From contig NZ_CP089214.1 in assembly GCF_021183625.1 (NCBI RefSeq), positions 3,906,001 to 3,970,000 of the forward strand: 64,000 nucleotides of DNA, in the 5' to 3' direction. Source of the stretch: Nocardia asteroides. Its GTDB lineage: Bacteria > Actinomycetota > Actinomycetes > Mycobacteriales > Mycobacteriaceae. Positions 1 through 7,671 of the stretch are shown here, in pieces; the stretch's first letter is position 1, and each line of letters opens with the position of its first letter. A program made the translations under genes and the position numbers. Below the pieces are notes generated by a model that saw nothing but the letters and a program-made list of their open reading frames with translations, was not told the DNA's origin and did not search any database.

Positions 1-218
1 GGGTGAGCGTGCGGGTCCTGCGCTACTAGTCCGCCGAACCGTCTCCATCCGCCAGCGCGCCGCAACCGCGTTCAACGGGTACGACTGGAGGGAACCCGAG
101 CCGATCCGCGATCCGCACTCACCGCAGCACGCACGTCTGGACCAGCGCCGGACTCGCCCACTGCCGGGAATCCAGCGGGCGAGTCCGTTCGAAGCAACAG
201 GTGATGCTGTCCCTGCTG

Positions 219-234
219 TGTTTCACGGGAAACA
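219..234. promoter_or_regulatory. parS-like site, one central mismatch
   Basis: TGTTTCACGGGAAACA matches the bacterial parS consensus TGTTTCACGTGAAACA at 15 of 16 positions. The only change is the central T to G, which breaks the CACGTG core. The flanking bases extend the symmetry to 218-235. ParB binds such sites close to the origin. The altered core may weaken binding, so this could be a decayed site. Confidence 0.55.
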
Positions 235-721
235 CTCGCGCCATTGCGGACGCTGCAATCGTCCTGCCACGCGCCCGTAAGCGTCGACGGAAGAAGCGCA
301 GACTGGACGCGGCGGTCATCCATGCCGACGGGTTCCCCTCCCGGCTGCAACAGCCTGATCTCCTTGCCAACATGGCGGCCGAACTTCGTTGCGCGTCTCC
401 GTGGCCGCATCCAAGCACCCGCCGCTGCCTCGGCAGAGACAGCGGCCGCGTCGCGCCCAGCGCCGGATCGTGCCACCTATCGTCGCGCGAGCGATCAGCT
501 CAGCGCGTCAGCACGCGAAGAGGGGAGTACGTGAAGCGCTACACAGTCTCGCGACGCCACTGAAGCAGATGACCTCAACACACCAGGCTCGCTCAGGGCG
601 AGCATCGCCGCTCAGTTGATCGCCGCACCGCGCGCCACCTCCGCGCCGCCCAACCGTCGATGCCTGAAGCTGGGTGTCCCAGCCGCCCCCGGGCGCGGGA
701 CGCGGGCACTCCCTGCGCCCA

Positions 722-737
722 CGTTCCACGTGAAACC
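722..737. promoter_or_regulatory. parS site at the 3' end of rsmG
   Basis: CGTTCCACGTGAAACC keeps the CACGTG core and differs from the 14-base parS centre GTTTCACGTGAAAC at one position. It lies 10 bases beyond the rsmG stop codon. With the sites at 1465 and 11015 it forms the near-origin parS cluster expected for ParB loading. Confidence 0.85.
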
Positions 738-746
738 AACCCCCAC

Positions 747-1481
747 CTATCGCCCCGAAACCCCACCCTTCCGCCCCTTCGCCGCACGCCGCAACGCAGC
801 CCGCTCGGAGCGGGGGAGCGCCTCTGCGGACACCACCAGCGTCGGCACCTCCAGCACTTCGCCCCCGCACTCGAGCACCGCCACACCGCCGGCACCGGCC
901 CGAGCCAGATCGTGCGCATCCCGCTCGACCTCTTCCCGCGCACTGCTCCCCTTGAGCGCGAGCATCCGCCCGTGATCCCGGAGCAGCGGCATCGACCACT
1001 GGGCGAGCTTGCCGAGCGGAGCGACGGCGCGAGATGTCACGACGTCGGCTCCGCCGACCTCCTTCAGCACCCCGTCCTGTTCGGCACGCCCCCGGACGAC
1101 GGTCACCGGCAACTCCGCCTCCTCCAGGAACTCGCTGAGGAAGGCGGTCCGGCGGAGCAACGGCTCGACGAGCGAGATGCGGAGGTCCGGCCGCGCGATG
1201 GCGAGCGGGATCCCGGGCAGCCCGGCACCACTGCCGACGTCGACCACCGTCGCCCCCGCCTCGATCAACTCACCGAGGACGGCGCAGTTGAGAATGTGCC
1301 GATCCCACAGCCGGGGCACCTCACGCGGGCCGATCAGCCCGCGCTCGACACCGAACGAGGCGAGCGCGGCGTGGTACCGCACCGCGAGCGGCAGGCGGTC
1401 ACCGAAGATCACCGCGGCCGCCGGCGGCGGCTCGACGAGACTCGGCTCGACGGCGCCGGGATCAGGTTCCACGTGAAACAT
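747..1481 (-). CDS. rsmG: 16S rRNA (guanine527-N7)-methyltransferase RsmG
   Basis: RsmG (GidB) methylates N7 of G527 in 16S rRNA using S-adenosylmethionine; in mycobacteria its loss gives low-level streptomycin resistance. The 244-aa protein has the SAM-binding motif VVDVGSGAGLPG near residues 79-90 and the family stretch GPREVPRLWDRHILNC near 51-66. The frame stays open upstream to 1559, but I chose ATG at 1481 because the protein length then fits the family and an AGGA lies directly before it. A parS site overlaps the first codons, so the N-terminus reads MFHVEP. It is the last gene of the minus-strand rnpA-yidD-yidC-jag-rsmG group. Confidence 0.93.
   Translation of the reverse strand: MFHVEPDPGAVEPSLVEPPPAAAVIFGDRLPLAVRYHAALASFGVERGLIGPREVPRLWDRHILNCAVLGELIEAGATVVDVGSGAGLPGIPLAIARPDLRISLVEPLLRRTAFLSEFLEEAELPVTVVRGRAEQDGVLKEVGGADVVTSRAVAPLGKLAQWSMPLLRDHGRMLALKGSSAREEVERDAHDLARAGAGGVAVLECGGEVLEVPTLVVSAEALPRSERAALRRAAKGRKGGVSGR
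1465..1480. promoter_or_regulatory. parS site inside the rsmG start
   Basis: GGTTCCACGTGAAACA has the intact CACGTG core and one mismatch to the 14-base parS centre. It covers the first codons of rsmG, so the same bases encode the start of the protein and bind ParB. Encoding parS within or at the start of origin-proximal genes is common in this order. Confidence 0.87.
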
Positions 1482-1581
1482 CCTTCCGAACACAGGAGGG
1501 GCGCACCGAGCCCGGAGACGGCAAGGGCCTCCGGTCCGGAGACCAGAGGCCCTATCCAATCATCCGCCGCGGCGGGGGGCG

Positions 1582-2133
1582 TCACGCAGGGACGACCACC
1601 ACGTGCCGGTTCGGCTCGACGCCCTCGCTCTCGCTGGCGACGCCGTCCACCGACGCGACCGCGTCGTGCACGATCTTGCGCTCGAACGGGGTCATCGGCA
1701 CGAGCGGCTCGGGGGCGCCGCTGGCGAGCACCCGCTGCGCCGCGGCCTCGCCGAGCGCGCTCAGCTCCGTGCGGCGCTTGGCCCGCCACCCGGCGACGTC
1801 GAGCATGAGCCTGCTGCGCTCGCCGGTCGCCTGCTGGACCGCGAGCCGGGTCAGCTCTTGCAGCGCGTCGAGCACCTCGCCGTTGCGGCCGACGAGCTTG
1901 GTGAGATCGGTGCCGCCGTCGATGCTCACGACGGCACGGTCGCCCTCGACATCGAGATCGATATCACCGTCGAAATCGAGTACGTCGAGCAGCTGCTCGA
2001 GGTAATCGCCGGCGATCTCGCCCTCTTCGATGAGCTCCTCTTCGGCGTCGGTCTCGACCTCATCGGTCTCCGGATCGGCGTTCACAGTCGTCGTCGCCAC
2101 GGTGGCTTCCCCTCCGTCGATCTCAGCAGTCAT
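1582..2133 (-). CDS. jag: Jag/KhpB-type RNA-binding protein (KH-R3H)
   Basis: This is the protein encoded next to yidC in most Gram-positives. Residues about 30-115 hold the KH-like domain (EGEIAGDYLEQLLDVLDFDG, then VSIDGGTDLTKLVGRNGEVLDALQ). Residues about 115-183 hold the R3H domain with the ending PMTPFERKIVHDAV and EGVEPNRHVVV. It binds RNA and is linked to cell elongation in firmicutes; its role here is inferred. ATG at 2133 is preceded by AAGGA; an alternative ATG at 2148 with GGAGA would add MKENH. The acidic N-terminal tail is typical of actinobacterial members. Confidence 0.9.
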   Translation of the reverse strand: MTAEIDGGEATVATTTVNADPETDEVETDAEEELIEEGEIAGDYLEQLLDVLDFDGDIDLDVEGDRAVVSIDGGTDLTKLVGRNGEVLDALQELTRLAVQQATGERSRLMLDVAGWRAKRRTELSALGEAAAQRVLASGAPEPLVPMTPFERKIVHDAVASVDGVASESEGVEPNRHVVVVPA

Positions 2134-2205
2134 GTGATTTTCCTTCATCTGTTCTCCGCGGGAAACGGTTCGCCTCGCCCCGTTACCCGCGACGACGGAC
2201 AGCGG

Positions 2206-3297
2206 TCAGCGCCTGCGCTTCTGATTGGCACGGCCGCGGTTGGCCGGGCGCTTCTGCCCGCCGGGACGCTTCTGGCCGTTCTTCCCGGACGCCTTCGCGG
2301 CGGGCTTGACGGCGGGCGCGGAGCCGTTGGTGCTCGCGGCCTCCTCCGTCGCCTCCGTCTCGTCCGCCGGCTGCTGCGGCTTCTTCCTGGTGTCCACCGG
2401 CTTGGCGCCGGGCTTCGGGGCGTTCTGCGACCGCAGGTCCAGCTTCGCCTGCTTCTTGGCCTCCTCTTCCTGCTCCATGCGGCCGAAGACGAGGTGCTGC
2501 TGCCCATAGGTCCAGATGTTGTTGGAGACCCAGTAGAGCAGGATGGCGATCGGCAGGAACGGGCCGCCGACGAGCACGCCGAGCGGGAAGACCCAGAGCG
2601 CGAGCTTGTTCATGATCGCGGCCTGCGGGTTGGCCGCGGCCTCCGGCGTCTGCCTGGCGACCGAGGCGCGCGCGTTGAAGTGGGTCGCGATGCTGGCGAT
2701 CACCATGAGCGGGATGGCGACGATGGCGATGCTCAGCTTGCTCGGCACCCCGCCCCAGTCGGCGAAGGCCTGCAGCTCGGAGATCGGCGCGGTGATGAAC
2801 GCGGAGATCGGCGCACCGAAGATACGGGCGCTCAGGAAAGACTGGACGTCGGTCGCGCTGAAGACGTAGTTCGGGGTGTGCGCGTTGTCGTAGGCGCTCA
2901 TCCCGAGCTGGCCGATGCCGTGGCCGGTGCGGTTGAAGGAGCGGAGCACATGGAACAGCCCGAGGAAGACCGGCACCTGGGCCAGGATCGGCAGGCAACC
3001 CATGAGCGGGTTGAAGCCGTTCTCCTTCTGCAGCTTCTGCATCTCCGTCGCCATCTTCTGGCGATCGTTCTTGTACTTCTTCTGCAGCTCCTTGATCTGG
3101 GGCTGCAGCTCCTGCATCTGCTTGGTGGTCCGCACCTGGCGCACGAAGGGCTTGTACAGCACCAACCGCAGCGTGAAGACGAGGAACACCACCGCCAGCG
3201 CCCAGCTGGCACCGTTGTCCGCGCCGAACACGAACCCGAATACTCGGTGCCAGAACCACAGAATCCAGGACACCGGATAGTAGATGAAATCGAGCAC
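2206..3297 (-). CDS. yidC: Membrane protein insertase YidC
   Basis: YidC inserts and folds inner-membrane proteins with or without SecYEG. The 363-aa protein starts at GTG 3297. It has a first membrane segment near residues 5-25, a Lys/Gln-rich cytoplasmic coiled segment (KQMQELQPQIKELQKKYKND), and the conserved core NPLMGCLPILAQVPVFLGLF, then further membrane segments ending at about residue 275 (LPIAILLYWVSNNIWTYGQQ). The last 85 residues are a very basic Lys/Arg/Gln tail, a usual feature of actinobacterial YidC that may contact the ribosome. It lies 54 bp after yidD and upstream of jag. Confidence 0.97.
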   Translation of the reverse strand: MLDFIYYPVSWILWFWHRVFGFVFGADNGASWALAVVFLVFTLRLVLYKPFVRQVRTTKQMQELQPQIKELQKKYKNDRQKMATEMQKLQKENGFNPLMGCLPILAQVPVFLGLFHVLRSFNRTGHGIGQLGMSAYDNAHTPNYVFSATDVQSFLSARIFGAPISAFITAPISELQAFADWGGVPSKLSIAIVAIPLMVIASIATHFNARASVARQTPEAAANPQAAIMNKLALWVFPLGVLVGGPFLPIAILLYWVSNNIWTYGQQHLVFGRMEQEEEAKKQAKLDLRSQNAPKPGAKPVDTRKKPQQPADETEATEEAASTNGSAPAVKPAAKASGKNGQKRPGGQKRPANRGRANQKRRR

Positions 3298-3351
3298 GGT
3301 TCTGTGTACTCCCGTCGTTACGTCTCGCCGATCACCGCTGACGGCGATCCT

Positions 3352-3636
3352 TTACCAAGCCTTCGGCCCCGCCGCGTCCGCGGTGCGGCGCGCGCCTCGC
3401 TTCCGTTCCGGAACCGGGTCCCACCCACCAGGGTGCCAGGGCGCACATTTGACCAGTCGCACGACCGTCAGCAACAGCCCGATCACCAGCCCCCGCGCCC
3501 GCAGCGCAGTGACCGCGTACTCGCTGCAGGTGGGGGTGAATCGGCAGATCGGCATGCGGGTGGGGGACACGTAGGTCCGATACAGCTCGATCAGGAAGAT
3601 CAGCGCGTTCGCGGGCAGCCGGGCGATGCGCTTCAC
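3352..3636 (-). CDS. yidD: Membrane protein insertion efficiency factor YidD
   Basis: A small (94 aa) membrane-associated protein that helps YidC-dependent insertion. The family signature is clear: YRTYVSPTRMPICRFTPTCSEYAVTAL near residues 19-45, with two conserved cysteines, followed by KCAPWHPGGWDPVP. Its ATG overlaps the rnpA stop by four bases (ATGA at 3633-3636), which suggests translational coupling. Confidence 0.96.
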   Translation of the reverse strand: MKRIARLPANALIFLIELYRTYVSPTRMPICRFTPTCSEYAVTALRARGLVIGLLLTVVRLVKCAPWHPGGWDPVPERKRGARRTADAAGPKAW

Positions 3637-4067
3637 GACGGACTGCCCGCCCGCTCGGTCGCCCCGAGCCTGCGCAGCGCCGCGCGGAGCTGCCGGAGCA
3701 GGTCGTCCGAGCCGGCCGCGGCGGCGCCGGGGAGTGCCCGGATCACGATGTCGATCTCCGCAGGCAGCTCGGGCTGCACCTGGGCGCAGATATGACGCAG
3801 GCGGCGGGCGACGCGGTGACGGATCACCGAGTTGCCCACCGCCTTGCTGACGATCAGGCCGAAGCGGGGCCCGCCGATGCGGACCGCCGGCTCGGCCGGT
3901 AGAGGCTGCGCTGGTTCGCTCCCGGCGGCCGCGGACGTGCCGGAGCCCTGGTCGTACCCGTGCGTGAACGCGTGCACGACCAGATCTCGTCTCCCGATTC
4001 GCTGGCCGCGGCGCACCGCCCGGGAGAAATCGGCACGATGATGCAACCGATACGGCTCAGGCAACAC
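3633..4067 (-). CDS. rnpA: Ribonuclease P protein component
   Basis: RnpA is the protein subunit of RNase P, which with the M1 RNA matures tRNA 5' ends. The 144-aa protein begins at GTG 4067 with LPEPYRLHHRADFSRAVRRG, and the RNA-binding signature is at FGLIVSKAVGNSVIRHRVARRLR (about residues 69-91). Between them is a poorly conserved Gly/Ser/Ala insertion (about residues 38-60). It lies 25 bp after rpmH, the usual arrangement. Confidence 0.95.
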   Translation of the reverse strand: MLPEPYRLHHRADFSRAVRRGQRIGRRDLVVHAFTHGYDQGSGTSAAAGSEPAQPLPAEPAVRIGGPRFGLIVSKAVGNSVIRHRVARRLRHICAQVQPELPAEIDIVIRALPGAAAAGSDDLLRQLRAALRRLGATERAGSPS

Positions 4068-4091
4068 CCGAGCGTCCGAGAGCGATCGGGA

Positions 4092-4235
4092 TCAGGCAGT
4101 CAGTTCGGAGCGGCCCTTGCGGCGCCGCGCCGAGACGATGGCGCGACCCGCACGGGTGCGCATCCGGAGGCGGAAGCCGTGCACCCGCGCCCGACGACGG
4201 TTGTTCGGCTGGAACGTCCGCTTGCCCTTGGCCAC
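4092..4235 (-). CDS. rpmH: 50S ribosomal protein L34
   Basis: The 47-aa frame starts at GTG 4235 and reads MAKGKRTFQPNNRRRARVHG, continuing through FRLRMRTRAGRAIVSARRRK to the end GRSELTA. This is the full-length L34 sequence with the usual Arg-rich composition. It is the first gene of the minus-strand group that runs away from dnaA. Confidence 0.97.
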   Translation of the reverse strand: MAKGKRTFQPNNRRRARVHGFRLRMRTRAGRAIVSARRRKGRSELTA

Positions 4236-4811
4236 GGTTGAACACTCCTCGAGTCGGTGGGCACCGCGCGGCGCCCGAAGCTTGTCGGTGATGCATCTGT
4301 CCGGCCTCGTCGGCGCGGATCAGTCCCGGCGCACAGTCGGTCGATCACGACCGATTCCGGTCAGCACAGGACCACCCATCACACCAGGGGATGACTGTAT
4401 GAGGGTACTGAGCCCGTTCGAGCAGGTCAAACTCGCCCCCGGGGTTCCGCGCACCCCCTGGCTTCCGCGGGTCCCGAGCACCGGCTATCGTGAGTTCGTC
4501 CACATCCCCTGACGCGCGTGCCCCGCCCGCCGGACCGCAGTTGCTCATTGGTAGCCACAGAAGCCCAGGTCCAGGCCCCGCAGCACCGCTCACCGGGGCT
4601 TTTGCGTTCATCCCCAGGGTTCTCCACATCTGTGGATAGATTGTGTACAAACACCGGCCGAGTGGCATATTCGTAGAGCCGACGGCGCCACGCCGCGGCC
4701 CGGACGGGGGATCCGGGCAGCTACGAGCCGGCTTCGGATGTATGCGGGATCACGGGCACGCGCCTGATCATCGCGTCCGCTCCACTCGACCCATTCCGGG
4801 GAGGCAATTGT
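4236..4811. promoter_or_regulatory. rpmH-dnaA divergent promoter region with a DnaA-box pair
   Basis: No gene is visible. The stretch must carry the rpmH promoter (minus) and the dnaA promoter (plus). At 4620-4628 TTCTCCACA and at 4631-4639 TGTGGATAG form an inverted pair, each differing from the DnaA box TTATCCACA by one base, about 170 bp before dnaA. This fits autoregulation of dnaA. GGGGAGG at 4799-4805 is the dnaA ribosome-binding site. Exact promoter elements cannot be fixed by eye. Confidence 0.6.
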
Positions 4812-6902
4812 ATGGACGACGAGCAGAATGTGCTCGCCACCGTCTGGCCCGAGGTGGTCGCCGAACTCACCGCCGGCTCGCCGGACGGTGCGATCGCGGC
4901 GGTCTCCCGAGCTCAGCAGGCCTGGCTCAAGCTCGTCAAGCCGCTGACGGTCGCGCAGGGGTTCGCGCTGCTGTCGGTGCCGTCCTCGCTCGCCCAGGAG
5001 GCGATCGAGCGCGACCTGCGCGAGCCCATCCTGCGCTCGCTCGGGCGCAGGCTCGGGCCGCAGGTCGAAGGGCTCGGGGTGCGCATCGCGGCGCCCGTGC
5101 CCGGCACGCCGGAGCGCTCTGGCACCGGAGCGCGGCACGCCAGGATGACCTCGCGCCCGGAGGGTGAGCACGCGCGCACCGGCTACGGCAGGTACGAAGC
5201 CGCCGAGCCCGCCGAGGCCGCGCCGCGCGAGGAGTACCGCGGTGAGCCCGGCTACCAGGGCGGCGCCCGCTTCGCCCAGCCCGGCTACCCGGAGGAGAAC
5301 GAGTACGGGGCCGACACCGCGTACCGCACCGGGCCCGCCGGCTACGGCTACTCCGGCGAGCCGGAGGGCGCACCCGCCGCCCGCTATCCGGGCTACGGAG
5401 ACCACGGCTTCGGCAGGCAGCCGGAGGACGAGGGCGCCGAGCGCAGGCCGTTCCCCGGCGCCGACGACACCGGGTACGAGGAGGCACCGCGCTACGCCGA
5501 GCCCCGCTACGCCGACCCGCCCCGCTTCGCCGACGGCGACGAGCACCGCGGCTACGACGGCGAACGGCCGCGGCCGTACCCCGATGGCGAGCGGCGCGAG
5601 CAGCGCGGCTTCGACGGCGCCGATCCCGGCGACCGGAATTTCCGCGAGCCGGAGCGCAGGGACGCTCCGCGGGCGGGCCAGGAGACGCTCTTCGGCGCCG
5701 ACCTCCCCGGCCGCGGCTGGAGCCGCGACGACGAACCGGACGGCCAGGCCGCCCCGCAGCCGCAGCCGCAGCCGGAGCCGGCCGCGGCGCCGGACGACGA
5801 GCCGGTGGTCCCGGTGCGCAATGCCTGGCCGACGTATTTCGCCAAGAGCCAGGAGAGCTCGACGCCGCCCTCCTCGGCCAGCCTGAACGCCAAGTACACC
5901 TTCGAGACCTTCGTCATCGGCGCCTCGAACCGCTTCGCGCACGCGGCCGCGGTGGCGATCGCCGAGGCGCCCGCCCGCGCCTACAACCCGCTCTTCGTCT
6001 GGGGCGCCTCCGGCCTCGGCAAGACGCACCTGCTGCACGCGGCCGGGCACTACGCGCAGCGGCTCTTCCCCGGCATGCGGGTGAAGTACGTCTCCACCGA
6101 GGAATTCACCAACGACTTCATCAACAGCCTGCGCGACGACCGCAAGGTCGCCTTCAAGCGGCGCTACCGCGAGACCGACATCCTGCTGGTCGACGACATC
6201 CAGTTCATCGAGGGCAAGGAGGGCATCCAGGAGGAGTTCTTCCACACCTTCAACACGCTGCACAACGCGAACAAGCAGATCGTGGTCTCCTCGGACCGGC
6301 CGCCCAAGCAGCTGGCCACCCTGGAGGAGCGGCTGCGCACCCGCTTCGAGTGGGGGCTGATCACCGATGTGCAGCCGCCGGAGCTGGAGACCCGGATCGC
6401 CATCCTGCGCAAGAAGGCGCGGATGGACCGGCTCGATGTCCCGCACGACGTGCTGGAGCTGATCGCGAGCCGGGTCGAGCGCAACATCAGGGAGCTGGAG
6501 GGCGCGCTGATCCGGGTCACCGCCTTCGCCTCGCTGAACGGCCAGCCGCTGGACATCTCGCTGGCCGAGGTGGTGATGCGCGACCTCATGCCGGACACCG
6601 CCGCGCTGGAGATCAACGCGGCGACGATCATGGCGGTCACCGCGGAGTACTTCAACACCAACTTGGAGGAGCTCACCGGGCCGGGCAAGGCGCGTCCGCT
6701 CGCGCAGGCCAGGCAGATCGCCATGTACCTCTGCCGGGAGCTCACCGACCTCTCGCTGCCGAAGATCGGCCAGGCCTTCGGCCGCGACCACACCACGGTG
6801 ATGTACGCGGAGAAGAAGGTGCGCAAGGAGATGACCGAGCGGCGCCGGGTGTACGACCAGGTGCAAGAACTCACAGCCCGGATCAAGCAGCGCTCGCGCT
6901 GA
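4812..6902 (+). CDS. dnaA: Chromosomal replication initiator DnaA, long domain II
   Basis: DnaA binds DnaA boxes, opens the origin and helps load the helicase. Domain I covers about residues 1-90. Domain II, about 95-350, is an unusually long disordered linker rich in Tyr, Gly, Pro, Glu and Arg. The AAA+ domain has Walker A GASGLGKT at 398-405 and Walker B ILLVDD at 457-462. The domain IV DNA-binding signature GRDHTTVMYA starts at residue 657. The 696-aa length far exceeds M. tuberculosis DnaA (about 507) because of the linker. The start follows a strong GGGGAGG. Confidence 0.98.
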   Translation: MDDEQNVLATVWPEVVAELTAGSPDGAIAAVSRAQQAWLKLVKPLTVAQGFALLSVPSSLAQEAIERDLREPILRSLGRRLGPQVEGLGVRIAAPVPGTPERSGTGARHARMTSRPEGEHARTGYGRYEAAEPAEAAPREEYRGEPGYQGGARFAQPGYPEENEYGADTAYRTGPAGYGYSGEPEGAPAARYPGYGDHGFGRQPEDEGAERRPFPGADDTGYEEAPRYAEPRYADPPRFADGDEHRGYDGERPRPYPDGERREQRGFDGADPGDRNFREPERRDAPRAGQETLFGADLPGRGWSRDDEPDGQAAPQPQPQPEPAAAPDDEPVVPVRNAWPTYFAKSQESSTPPSSASLNAKYTFETFVIGASNRFAHAAAVAIAEAPARAYNPLFVWGASGLGKTHLLHAAGHYAQRLFPGMRVKYVSTEEFTNDFINSLRDDRKVAFKRRYRETDILLVDDIQFIEGKEGIQEEFFHTFNTLHNANKQIVVSSDRPPKQLATLEERLRTRFEWGLITDVQPPELETRIAILRKKARMDRLDVPHDVLELIASRVERNIRELEGALIRVTAFASLNGQPLDISLAEVVMRDLMPDTAALEINAATIMAVTAEYFNTNLEELTGPGKARPLAQARQIAMYLCRELTDLSLPKIGQAFGRDHTTVMYAEKKVRKEMTERRRVYDQVQELTARIKQRSR

Positions 6903-6920
6903 TCGTCTACTAACACCTGT

Positions 6921-6953
6921 GCACTGCCCCTGACCAGGGGCAGTGCATTTTTT
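6921..6953 (+). terminator. Rho-independent terminator of dnaA
   Basis: GCACTGCCCCTG (6921-6932) and its exact complement (6935-6946) form a 12-bp stem with a two-base gap, followed by ATTTTTTG. A stem plus U-run 19 bases after the dnaA stop is a textbook intrinsic terminator, uncommon in such a GC-rich genome. It would keep dnaA transcription out of the origin. Confidence 0.93.
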
Positions 6954-6956
6954 GTC

Positions 6957-6984
6957 CCTGTGGATTCCTCGAGGAATCCACAGG
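6957..6984. repeat. Perfect 28-bp palindrome in oriC, copy 1
   Basis: CCTGTGGATTCCTC is followed directly by its exact reverse complement. The core is TTCCTCGAGGAA and each arm ends in TGTGGA/TCCACA, the inner half of a DnaA box. It sits four bases after the dnaA terminator. Confidence 0.9.
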
Positions 6985-7137
6985 TTGTCCTCGAGGAAAC
7001 ACCGAGTTGTCCACCGATTCATCCACAGGCTCGGCACAGCCCCTCGGGAGCACTGTGCACAGGTGGGGATTCCACAGTTTCCACAGGCGATTTCATCCCC
7101 AGGCACTGAGCTGGGCAGATACCGGTCAGGGGCCTGT

Positions 7138-7155
7138 GGATTCCTCGAGGAATCC
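7138..7155. repeat. oriC palindrome, copy 2 (18 bp)
   Basis: GGATTCCTCGAGGAATCC is a perfect 18-bp palindrome with the same core as copy 1. The left flank keeps CCTGTGGA, but the right arm runs straight into copy 3, so the outer arms are shared. Confidence 0.85.
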
Positions 7156-7182
7156 CTGTGGACTCCTCGAGGAATCCACAGG
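7155..7182. repeat. oriC palindrome, copy 3 (28 bp, one mismatched pair)
   Basis: CCTGTGGACTCCTC followed by GAGGAATCCACAGG repeats copy 1 with a single T-to-C change in the left arm. It leads directly into the DnaA-like box TTGTCCACG at 7183. Copies 2 and 3 are fused head to tail. Confidence 0.87.
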
Positions 7183-7362
7183 TTGTCCACGAATTCCTGC
7201 ACAGCTGTGCACAACTGGGGTTTCATGGTGGAACAACCGGTGGATGACTCGAGGATGGATTGTGGACAGCTTTCGGCTGTCCACAGCCGACCCCCGTTCA
7301 TCCTCGAGACACTCACCGTCCATCCCCAGGGCACCACGCCGTGCCACCTGCGCAAAGGCCGC

Positions 7363-7398
7363 GAATCCACAGATTCCACAGGACCTACTACTACTTCT
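7363..7398 (+). promoter_or_regulatory. Candidate basal unwinding element: two DnaA boxes plus DnaA-trio
   Basis: Two tandem box-like 9-mers, GAATCCACA (7363-7371) and GATTCCACA (7372-7380), are followed by GGACC and then TACTACTACTTCT (7386-7398). In Bacillus subtilis a DnaA box, a short GC spacer and repeated DnaA-trios of the same TACTA type load DnaA on single-stranded DNA. The order and spacing here are the same, and a T-rich run follows. The assignment is by analogy. Confidence 0.7.
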
Positions 7399-7671
7399 TT
7401 TCTCTCCTTGGAGAGATCTCTCTTAAAACAGGCTGTGTGGAAAACGGTGCGACGGGCTCGCGGCCGGAGCGCGACGGGGAGCAGGGAGGCAAGGGAGGCG
7501 GAGCCGGGGTTCGGGCGATATGCGCTCGACCGCGCGAGTACGGTTTGATGTCGGTCGCGTGTGCCAGACTGCGTGGGCAGCGATCGATTCGCCCCGCCGA
7601 GCGCGCAGCCGCGGGTTCGCAGGCACGCAGATCACGGGAACTGGACGCCAACGGGAAGGACAGGTCGGGCG

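Larger units (their letters stand above)
1..746. other. No supported gene; parS-containing stretch left of rsmG
   Basis: I see no protein here that resembles a known family on either strand. Open frames exist but look like GC-rich chance frames rich in Arg, Ala and Ser. In mycobacteria and relatives parA and parB follow rsmG on this strand, so parA would be expected to begin here and it does not. The stretch carries two parS-like palindromes (219-234 and 722-737). It may be an unusually long spacer before parAB, which could lie just left of the window. Confidence 0.5.
6954..7671. other. Replication origin oriC (dnaA-dnaN spacer)
   Basis: No protein is encoded. The stretch is full of DnaA-box-like 9-mers: TTGTCCACC 7007-7015, TCATCCACA 7019-7027, TTGTCCACG 7183-7191, TGTGCACAA 7206-7214, and the facing pair TGTGGACAG 7261-7269 with CTGTCCACA 7277-7285. 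None is the perfect TTATCCACA. It also holds three large palindromes, a DnaA-trio-like tract and the most AT-rich run nearby (about 7386-7445), the probable unwinding element. In mycobacteria the functional origin is this same spacer. The part after 7446 is ordinary GC-rich leader before dnaN. Confidence 0.93.

Noticed and set aside
72..476. Minus-strand open frame containing SVSRET, like the start of some mycobacterial ParA proteins.
   Set aside because: VSRET comes from translating the parS-like palindrome. No ParA P-loop or other ParA motif follows, and the frame ends at 72.
4608..7379. A minus-strand open frame of over 900 codons across dnaA and oriC.
   Set aside because: It is antisense to dnaA, rich in Arg, Gly, Leu and Val as GC-rich shadows are, and matches no family. 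Similar long shadows lie opposite gltB and gyrA.
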